Assembly (NCBI RefSeq): GCF_046536515.1
Contig: NZ_JAWDMQ010000043.1
Span: 1-10,897, forward strand
From: Caldisphaera sp046536515
GTDB lineage: Archaea > Thermoproteota > Thermoprotei_A > Sulfolobales > Acidilobaceae
Reading direction: 5' to 3'
DNA: 10,897 nucleotides
A program made the position numbers and the translations under genes. This document shows positions 6,539 through 10,897 of the stretch, one piece after another; within the stretch, counting starts at the first letter, position 1; every line of letters begins with the position of its first letter. Below the pieces are notes generated by a model. That model saw nothing but the letters and a program-made list of their open reading frames with translations, made no database searches and had not been told where the DNA came from.

Positions 6539-7549
6539 TTGGGAAAATACTACGCATTACTTTCAGGGATACATCCAACGCTACCATTAGCTGAGCTTGA
6601 GTCACTAATAGAAATAACATCAAATGCAAAAATAATTTATAACTTTGATGGTGTATCTGTAATAGAAGGTCAGTTAAACACAAACATCGTTAATAGATCA
6701 GGGTATATTAAAGAAATAGGCTATTTAATAGATTTGTATGAAATCAATAATATAGATTATAATGATATAGCTAAGAAATTAAACGATTTTAATATAAAAG
6801 AAGCTAGAGTTAAAGGGTATAGATATAGGGGTTTATCCTTTGATTTAAGTATACCTGAATTAGAAATAAACTTGTCTAGAGCATTAGATAAAATAGGAAT
6901 TAACGCAAATCCGAGATCAAATACAGTTGTTAGAATTATAATTACAGAAGGAATAGTTTTAGTTGGACTACTTATTTCAAGCCAGGATAACTCATATAAA
7001 AATAGAATTGAAAATAGGGTTTTCAGCAGACCAGGCCAAATTGATCAACAATTATCAAGAGTTATGGTTAATTTATCAAGGCTTAATAATTCCATATTTT
7101 TAGATCCTTTTTGTGGGACAGGTAGTTTAGCATTGGAAGCTTGTTCATTAAATGCTTCTCATTCGATATGTATGGATATAGATAAAAACATGGTTAATGG
7201 ATCTATGATGAATATGAAAAGCATTAAGTGTTGCAAATCTTTTTTAGTTGCAAGGCATGATGCTTCCAAAATGCCTTTAAAAGAAGAGAGTATAGATTCT
7301 ATAGCAACAGATCCTCCTTATGGCAGGGCTGCATCAACAAAGAAAAGAGGATATTATAATTTAACGAAAGCTTTTCTAGAGGAAAGCTTAAGGATTCTTA
7401 AGAAAAATTCTTATATAGTTTATGCAGGTCCATCAAGCGAAAAACCTTATTTAATTGCAAAAGATTTAGGATATAAAATTATTGGAGTACATGATATGTT
7501 TGTTCATAATGGGCTAAATAGACAAATAGTTGTTGTAAGAAAAATTTAA
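6539..7549 (+). CDS. trm11: tRNA (guanine(10)-N2)-methyltransferase, THUMP type
   Basis: A THUMP-plus-Rossmann RNA methyltransferase of the archaeal Trm-G10/Trm11 family, which makes m2G or m2,2G at tRNA position 10 from S-adenosylmethionine. Counting from an upstream GTG (6530), residues 60-155 cover the THUMP region. The linker has RPGQIDQQLSRVMVNLSR (167-184), the position of the usual HPGS block. SAM motif I is LDPFCGTGSL (191-200), the acidic strand-2 residue is in CMDIDKN (214-220), and the catalytic motif DPPYG is at 261-265. I prefer TTG 6539 over GTG 6530, because AGGTG (6528-6532) then becomes a ribosome binding site six bases upstream and the protein begins at GKYYALLSG. It stands downstream of the divergent tRNA-Thr gene; DUF302 follows on the same strand after 31 bases and may share its transcript. 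Confidence 0.9.
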   Translation: MGKYYALLSGIHPTLPLAELESLIEITSNAKIIYNFDGVSVIEGQLNTNIVNRSGYIKEIGYLIDLYEINNIDYNDIAKKLNDFNIKEARVKGYRYRGLSFDLSIPELEINLSRALDKIGINANPRSNTVVRIIITEGIVLVGLLISSQDNSYKNRIENRVFSRPGQIDQQLSRVMVNLSRLNNSIFLDPFCGTGSLALEACSLNASHSICMDIDKNMVNGSMMNMKSIKCCKSFLVARHDASKMPLKEESIDSIATDPPYGRAASTKKRGYYNLTKAFLEESLRILKKNSYIVYAGPSSEKPYLIAKDLGYKIIGVHDMFVHNGLNRQIVVVRKI

Positions 7550-7580
7550 AAATTCTTAAAAAATTTAACATTTTGGTGGT

Positions 7581-7973
7581 ATGTTGTTATTAACATATAA
7601 GTCTAAGTATGATTTTAATGAATTAAAAATAAAATTAGAAAGCTTAATGATAAAGAAAGGCATGAAAATTTTTTCAGTTATAGACCACACAAAAAATGCT
7701 AGCAGTGTTGGCATGAAAATCAATAGGTCAATACTTTATATTTTTGGTAATCCTAGAAACGGTACTCTTTTAATGATACAAGATATGAGAATTGGAGTTA
7801 TTTTACCTTTAAAGCTATTGATATGGGAAAATGAAAACAAAGAATTGCAAATAACTTACTATCCCATATATGATATTTTAAAAGAATTTAAATTAAATGA
7901 TGAAGGTTTAGCAATGGCTAAAAACATTGACAATAACATAATAGAAATGCTAAAAGAAATAGTTGTAGAATAA
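7581..7973 (+). CDS. DUF302 domain protein
   Basis: A 130-residue soluble protein made up of one DUF302 domain, a family of unknown function common in archaea and bacteria. Diagnostic blocks: FSVIDHTKNASSVGM (31-45), ILYIFGNPRNGTLLM (51-65) and ILPLKLLIW (74-82), followed by a short strand pair (ITYYPIYDI) and a C-terminal helix. There is no signal peptide or membrane segment. GGTGG (7575-7579) lies just before ATG 7581. Its spacing would suit the in-frame TTG at 7584 better, so the true start may be one codon later. The TAA at 7971-7973 directly abuts the stop of the convergent phosphoglycerate mutase gene, leaving no room for a separate terminator. It is 31 bases downstream of trm11 on the same strand; no functional link is evident. 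Confidence 0.88.
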   Translation: MLLLTYKSKYDFNELKIKLESLMIKKGMKIFSVIDHTKNASSVGMKINRSILYIFGNPRNGTLLMIQDMRIGVILPLKLLIWENENKELQITYYPIYDILKEFKLNDEGLAMAKNIDNNIIEMLKEIVVE

Positions 7974-8594
7974 TTACTTTAAAACGTTCTTTGACTTTAT
8001 TACTAATTTATAATTTTTATCATCCCAATATACATCGTATATTATAGGTAAACCTGTCGGTATTTCTAAATGCGGTATATCATCTTCTGATATATTTTCT
8101 AAATACATAACTATTGATCTTAAGCTATTACCGTGAGCTACTACTAAAACGTTTTTGCCATTCTTTAAATCTAGCATAATTGTATTTTTGAAAAAGGGTA
8201 CAGTTCTTTTTTGTGTATCCTCTAAACTTTCCCCATTAGGAGGCCTTACTTTGTAACTTCTCCTCCATAATTTTACCTGTTCTTCTCCATATATTCTTGC
8301 AGTTTCCTCTTTATTCAAACCCTGCAAATCGCCATAATGTCTTTCATTTAAATGCTCGTCCTTAATAACTGGGATCTTATAGCCCAAAGTAAGCAAGACT
8401 AAATCTAAAGTTTCTATAGCTCTCTCTAATTTGCTTGTATAAGCGATATCAAACTCGTACCTTTTTAGAAGAAGCCCGGCCCTTATTGCTTCTTCCCTGC
8501 CCTTATTTGTTAATGGAACATCAACCCATCCAGTAAATCTATTTTCCTCATTCCATAAAGACTCTCCGTGCCTTAACAAACATAATATAGGCAT
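7974..8594 (-). CDS. gpmA: 2,3-bisphosphoglycerate-dependent phosphoglycerate mutase
   Basis: A histidine-phosphatase superfamily enzyme that interconverts 3-phosphoglycerate and 2-phosphoglycerate in glycolysis and gluconeogenesis. Numbering from an upstream GTG (8603): LLRHGESLWNEENRFTGW (9-26) with phospho-accepting H12, YTSKLERAIET (55-65) with R61, the acid/base region HLNERHYGDLQG (84-95) with E87, and the second histidine H157 in VVAHGNSLR. RFTGW, ERHYGDLQG and PPNGES are typical of true GpmA rather than a generic phosphatase. At about 206-209 residues it lacks the C-terminal extension of the 250-residue E. coli enzyme. I prefer ATG 8594-8592 because GGTGA (8604-8600) lies five bases before it; GTG 8603 falls inside that site. 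Most archaea rely on the cofactor-independent enzyme, so a dPGM here is less usual. It diverges from the GC-rich MFS gene and shares native AT-rich codon use. Confidence 0.93.
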   Translation of the reverse strand: MPILCLLRHGESLWNEENRFTGWVDVPLTNKGREEAIRAGLLLKRYEFDIAYTSKLERAIETLDLVLLTLGYKIPVIKDEHLNERHYGDLQGLNKEETARIYGEEQVKLWRRSYKVRPPNGESLEDTQKRTVPFFKNTIMLDLKNGKNVLVVAHGNSLRSIVMYLENISEDDIPHLEIPTGLPIIYDVYWDDKNYKLVIKSKNVLK

Positions 8595-8599
8595 TTTAT

Positions 8600-8604
8600 T
8601 CACC
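8600..8604 (-). promoter_or_regulatory. Ribosome binding site deciding the gpmA start
   Basis: On the minus strand these bases read GGTGA, complementary to the end of archaeal 16S rRNA, five bases before ATG 8594. Confidence 0.5.
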
Positions 8605-8650
8605 CATCTTTTTTCTCTTTTTTAACTTATTATCCTTTTTAGTATTTATT

Positions 8651-8667
8651 CATAAATTAAATTTATG
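8651..8667. repeat. AT-rich 17-bp palindrome between gpmA and the MFS gene
   Basis: CATAAATT and AATTTATG are perfect inverted arms around a single A. It lies 57 bases upstream of the gpmA start in the divergent promoter region, so it could be an operator. In DNA this AT-rich it may also be chance. Confidence 0.25.
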
Positions 8668-8698
8668 GACACTTATATTGATTATCTTTTCACTATTA

Positions 8699-8711
8699 GG
8701 AGGCCCCCTCC
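8699..8711. repeat. GGAGG/CCTCC inverted repeat at the start of the GC-rich segment
   Basis: GGAGG (8699-8703) and CCTCC (8707-8711) are separated by CCC. It lies where the composition changes from AT-rich to GC-rich, about 70 bases before the TATA box of the MFS gene, so it may mark the left edge of the foreign segment or be part of its regulatory region. Confidence 0.3.
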
Positions 8712-8776
8712 AAGTTTCTTAAGCGGCTGACATGAGTGGCATGGCTATTAGCGACTGCTGGCTACATATGTATAAC

Positions 8777-8790
8777 CCCTTTATAAAAGT
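8777..8790 (+). promoter_or_regulatory. TATA-box promoter of the MFS transporter gene
   Basis: CCCC followed by TTTATAAAAG is a good archaeal TATA box, centred near 8784. The usual 24-28 base spacing predicts transcription start around 8808-8812, inside the perfect palindrome 8799-8814 and about 22-26 bases before the preferred ATG. A leader of that size can hold the AGTGAT site seen at 8821-8826. Confidence 0.6.
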
Positions 8791-8798
8791 TTATTAAT

Positions 8799-8814
8799 GA
8801 GAACAATTGTTCTC
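8799..8814. promoter_or_regulatory. Perfect 16-bp palindrome at the predicted transcription start (candidate operator)
   Basis: GAGAACAA followed by its exact reverse complement TTGTTCTC, with no spacer. It sits about 24 bases downstream of the centre of the TATA box, where a bound dimeric repressor would block RNA polymerase loading. A hairpin at the 5' end of the mRNA is the alternative. The binding protein is unknown. Confidence 0.5.
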
Positions 8815-8833
8815 TAAGATAGTGATACTCAGA

Positions 8834-10054
8834 ATGAAGTACAGAGAGACAAAGCTCATATTCTCGACGGGTATAGGGTGGATGTTTGACAGTATGGACG
8901 TACTCCTGCTTTCATACATACTAGTAGCAGCCTCCCACGAGCTTGGTCTCACCAAGGGAGACGAGGGGCTCATAATATTAGTCAATAACATCGGAATGTT
9001 AATAGGTGCTATCCTCTTTGGCTGGCTTGCAGACGTGCGGGGTCGCAGGATGACATTCATGTCAACGCTGGTCCTATACAGCATCGGCTTGGGGCTGACG
9101 GCATTTGTATCCTCGGCCTCCGAGCTGGCAGTTATACGCTTCTTCACTGGGCTTGGCCTGGGCGGCGAGCTTCCAGTGGCTGCCTCGCTGATCTCCGAGC
9201 TTTCACCGCCTAACAGCAGGGGGAGGAATGTGGTGTTGCTTGAGAGCTTCTGGTCAATCGGTGCAATACTGGCCGCAGCCATAGCCTACCTTGTCTTTCC
9301 TGGCTTCGGCTGGAGGGCTCCGCTGCTGGCGCTCTCAGCAGTCGCCCTCTACGCCCTTGCCATAAGAGCAACAGTGCCTGAGTCTCCCCAATGGCTCCGT
9401 CTCAGGAACCCGACCAGGGCCCAGGCAATAGCTGAGAAGTATGGCGTCACGCTTGAAAGCGTCAAGAGGCACAGCTCAAAGGAGCTGTTAGCCAACGGAC
9501 TCAGAACTCAAACGCTTGTGCTCTGGACCTCCTGGCTCCTACTGGCCTTTGGCTACTACGGCGCCTTCCTCTGGCTCCCGACCATGCTGACCAGAAGAGG
9601 CTACAGCCTAGTGAGGACCTTCGAGTACTCCCTAGAAATGTCGCTAGCCCAGCTGCCTGGCTACCTCACAGCCGCATACATGATTGAGAGGATAGGCAGA
9701 AAGCCGAGCCTGTTGACGTTCTTCACAGGCTCAGCTGCTGCAGCCGTGGCTTTTGCTCTGGCCCCCAGTACGGCCTGGCTGCTTGCCTCAGGGGTGGCCC
9801 TAAATTTCTTCAATCTAGGCGCATGGGGCCTCATATACGCCTATACGCCTGAGTCCTTCCCCTCTGACCTGAGAGCCACTGGCATGGGGAGCAGCGGCTC
9901 AATGGCAAGGGTAGGGATGATAATAGGTCCCCTTCTCCCTGTCTATGTTTCCTTCAGCTTCGCATTATCAATATATGCAGTAGCATGGTTCGCTACCGGC
10001 ATTCTGATATTCTTCCTGGGCATAGAGACTATAACATTTTTGCGTAACTTTTAA
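8834..10054 (+). CDS. MFS transporter, GC-rich and probably acquired; 3' end altered by an IS
   Basis: A major facilitator with 12 predicted membrane helices, numbered from TTG 8807: roughly 17-40, 55-74, 83-101, 106-130, 149-165, 170-189, 237-258, 272-293, 303-319, 323-345, 364-384 and 386-406. Motif A is GWLADVRGRR (72-81). RFFTGLGLGGELP (111-123), PESPQWL (191-197), the second motif A-like ERIGRKP (294-300) and YTPESFPSDLRATGMG (346-361) place it with the sugar/aromatic-acid/NiaP-like MFS groups; the substrate is unknown. D28 and D31 in helix 1 could carry protons. I prefer ATG 8834, with AGTGAT (8821-8826) seven bases upstream, over TTG 8807, which lies inside the palindrome. GC content and codons differ sharply from the neighbours, suggesting transfer. 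After GIET (405-408), where relatives continue KG and an acidic tail, the protein ends in ITFLRNF encoded by AT-rich DNA. All helices remain, so it may still work. Confidence 0.9.
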   Translation: MKYRETKLIFSTGIGWMFDSMDVLLLSYILVAASHELGLTKGDEGLIILVNNIGMLIGAILFGWLADVRGRRMTFMSTLVLYSIGLGLTAFVSSASELAVIRFFTGLGLGGELPVAASLISELSPPNSRGRNVVLLESFWSIGAILAAAIAYLVFPGFGWRAPLLALSAVALYALAIRATVPESPQWLRLRNPTRAQAIAEKYGVTLESVKRHSSKELLANGLRTQTLVLWTSWLLLAFGYYGAFLWLPTMLTRRGYSLVRTFEYSLEMSLAQLPGYLTAAYMIERIGRKPSLLTFFTGSAAAAVAFALAPSTAWLLASGVALNFFNLGAWGLIYAYTPESFPSDLRATGMGSSGSMARVGMIIGPLLPVYVSFSFALSIYAVAWFATGILIFFLGIETITFLRNF

Positions 10055-10072
10055 ATACTTTTGGTTACTTTT
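10047..10072 (+). repeat. Three ACTTTT direct repeats at exact 10-bp spacing, likely IS607 left end
   Basis: ACTTTT occurs at 10047-10052, 10057-10062 and 10067-10072. It straddles the MFS stop codon and lies just upstream of tnpA. One helical turn between copies puts them on the same DNA face, as expected for an array of recombinase-binding sites at an IS607-family end. IS607-like elements have no long terminal inverted repeats and make no target duplication, so the exact end, somewhere near 10028-10046, cannot be read from sequence alone. The repeats also overlap the probable TATA element (TTTTAAATA) of tnpA. Confidence 0.5.
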
Positions 10073-10091
10073 AATTAATGCGGAGTACTTA

Positions 10092-10709
10092 ATGGAGAGA
10101 TACTTAACGCCTAGTGAGGTTGCTGAAATATTTGGCATGAGTAGAAATGGCGTAATTAAGTGGATTAGAGAAGGTAAAATTAAGGCTCTTGAAATTAACG
10201 ATAGGTGGAGGATTCCTTACAGTGAAGTAGAGAGAATATTAAGCGGTAATGAAACGGTTAAGCAAGTTGCAATATACGTAAGAGTCTCCTCGAATACGCA
10301 AAAGGGCGATTTAGAAAAACAGTTAAACGCGTTGAAGGAATGGGTTAAGAAAACTTTCGGTGAAGTGAAAGTAATAGAAATTAGGGACATAGGTTCTGGG
10401 TTAAAAGAAGATAGGAGAGGTTTGAAGAAACTCATAGATCTTGCTAAGAGGAGGCAAATAGATGCAATAGTAGTTGCATATAAGGATAGATTAACACTTT
10501 TCGGTTTTGAATACCTCGTAGAATTGTTCAAAGCTTATAAAGTAAACGTTATTGTAACATTTAATGATGATCAAAAGGATTATATGCAAGAGTTGGTTGA
10601 GGACTTTGATGAGATTGTTAAATCGTTTGCCTCAAGGATTTACGGCCATAAATCTCACAATTATGAGAAAGTAATTAAGTGTGTTGAAGACGTCGAAAAG
10701 AACAGTTAA
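10092..10709 (+). CDS. tnpA: IS607-family transposase TnpA (serine recombinase)
   Basis: A 205-residue serine recombinase that cuts and rejoins the IS ends through a 5'-phosphoserine intermediate. Residues 1-55 form a MerR-like winged helix-turn-helix (YLTPSEVAEIFGMSRNGVIKW), which binds the ends. Residues 57-180 are the catalytic domain: IYVRVSS (61-67) with nucleophile S66 and R64, QKGDLEKQ (70-77), DIGSGLKEDRRGL (99-111), AYKDRLTLFGFEYL (129-142) with K131 and R133, and a long helix E for dimerisation near the C-terminus. All catalytic landmarks are present and the length is typical of IS607 TnpA (about 200), so it is probably active. The ATG at 10092 has GGAG (10082-10085) six bases upstream. 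The 3' end overlaps the start of the broken tnpB, as usual in this family. Confidence 0.93.
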   Translation: MERYLTPSEVAEIFGMSRNGVIKWIREGKIKALEINDRWRIPYSEVERILSGNETVKQVAIYVRVSSNTQKGDLEKQLNALKEWVKKTFGEVKVIEIRDIGSGLKEDRRGLKKLIDLAKRRQIDAIVVAYKDRLTLFGFEYLVELFKAYKVNVIVTFNDDQKDYMQELVEDFDEIVKSFASRIYGHKSHNYEKVIKCVEDVEKNS

Positions 10710-10897
10710 GTTGGAAATTAATCCTCTCAAGTACCAAATACTATGAATATCTTAACCAGCCTTACCCGTTCAAATTGGTAGAATTGCTTAGGAAAGGGGG
10801 CCAAATAAACAAAGTCCATCTTTATTATAAAAAGTGTTATTTCTATACGATCTAGCCGGACAACCTCCTTGACATAACGAAGAGATTTTGCATGTTT
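10681..10897 (+). pseudogene. tnpB: Frameshifted 5' part of IS607 tnpB
   Basis: From GTG 10681, overlapping the end of tnpA by 29 bases, frame 1 encodes a TnpB-like N-terminus (KRTVKLEINPLKYQ) that hits TGA at 10744-10746. The same protein seems to continue in frame 2 (YYEYLNQPYPFKLVELLRK, then INKVHLYYKK), which has a TAG at 10853-10855 and remains readable afterwards (PDNLLDITKRF) to the window edge. One frameshift near 10735-10742 and one nonsense change explain this. TnpB is an RNA-guided nuclease that helps retain the element, but its catalytic RuvC part lies beyond the window. The identification rests on position and the short KRTVKLEINP-like start; the rest I recognise only weakly. Confidence 0.55.

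Larger units (their letters stand above)
10028..10897 (+). mobile_element. IS607-family insertion sequence, right part outside window
   Basis: The element is defined by a serine-recombinase tnpA followed by an overlapping tnpB remnant in the usual IS607 order. Its composition (21 of 60 bases G+C in 10321-10380) differs from both the GC-rich MFS gene to its left and the more AT-rich native genes. The left limit is inferred from the break in MFS homology after GIET and the ACTTTT repeats; the right end is not in the window. tnpA looks intact but tnpB does not, so transposition may still be possible because TnpB is not required for it. Confidence 0.7.

Noticed and set aside
8794..9282. A 162-codon open frame antisense to the MFS transporter gene
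   Set aside because: Its translation is Ser/Pro-rich with no domain, and long antisense frames are expected opposite a GC-rich gene. The plus-strand MFS protein explains the region.
10688..10855. An open frame that could be read as a separate small protein after tnpA
   Set aside because: It has no good start codon, and it joins in sense to the TnpB-like N-terminus in the neighbouring frame. A frameshifted tnpB is the better reading.
1..10897. CRISPR array, rRNA, toxin-antitoxin pair or defence cluster
   Set aside because: No regularly spaced repeat-spacer units, rRNA sequence or defence gene neighbourhood was seen. The only mobile signature is the IS607 element at the right end.

Overview
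The window looks like chromosome of an AT-rich, thermophilic crenarchaeon, probably a thermoacidophile of the Acidilobales/Sulfolobales type (inference; no rRNA is present to settle it). The archaeal signs are an ATP-dependent DNA ligase of the archaeal/eukaryal type, an archaeal XPD helicase with four Fe-S cysteines, the RNase P protein Rnp4, a THUMP-type tRNA G10 methyltransferase, and a tRNA gene interrupted by an archaeal bulge-helix-bulge intron. TTG and GTG starts are frequent, and GGTG-like ribosome binding sites sit just upstream of several starts.

Layout. 1-240 is the 3' end of a DUF763 gene, followed by a hairpin-rich spacer. A metallophosphoesterase gene (440-1039, +) converges on, and overlaps at its 3' end, a two-gene minus-strand operon: yjbQ/UPF0047 (2851-3261) then XPD-like helicase (1029-2870). 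The 780-base gap at 3262-4041 holds a GC-rich island and the remains of a decayed MFS transporter gene. Next comes a plus-strand pair, DNA ligase (4042-5877) and rnp4 (5837-6175), with a long hairpin just after it. A minus-strand tRNA-Thr(UGU) with a 20-nt D-arm intron (6367-6460) lies between rnp4 and trm11 (6539-7549, +). A DUF302 gene (7581-7973, +) follows and abuts the stop of a 2,3-BPG-type phosphoglycerate mutase (7974-8594, -).

The right end has a different composition. From about 8695 to 10030 the DNA is GC-rich (38 of 60 bases in 9121-9180, against 14 of 60 in 7861-7920) and encodes one complete-looking 12-helix MFS transporter, with its own TATA box and a perfect 16-bp palindrome at the predicted transcription start. 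Its 3' end appears to have been cut by an IS607-family element, whose serine-recombinase gene tnpA (10092-10709) is intact and whose tnpB is frameshifted and runs out of the window. This end therefore records a probable horizontal acquisition followed by a transposon insertion.

Functionally, the left and centre are housekeeping: DNA repair and replication (XPD, ligase), tRNA maturation (RNase P subunit, tRNA-Thr, G10 methyltransferase) and glycolysis/gluconeogenesis (phosphoglycerate mutase). I do not see a clearly new multi-gene system. The most interesting signals are the intron-disrupted tRNA, the foreign MFS gene with a palindrome at its promoter, and the 10-bp-period repeats at the likely IS607 left end.
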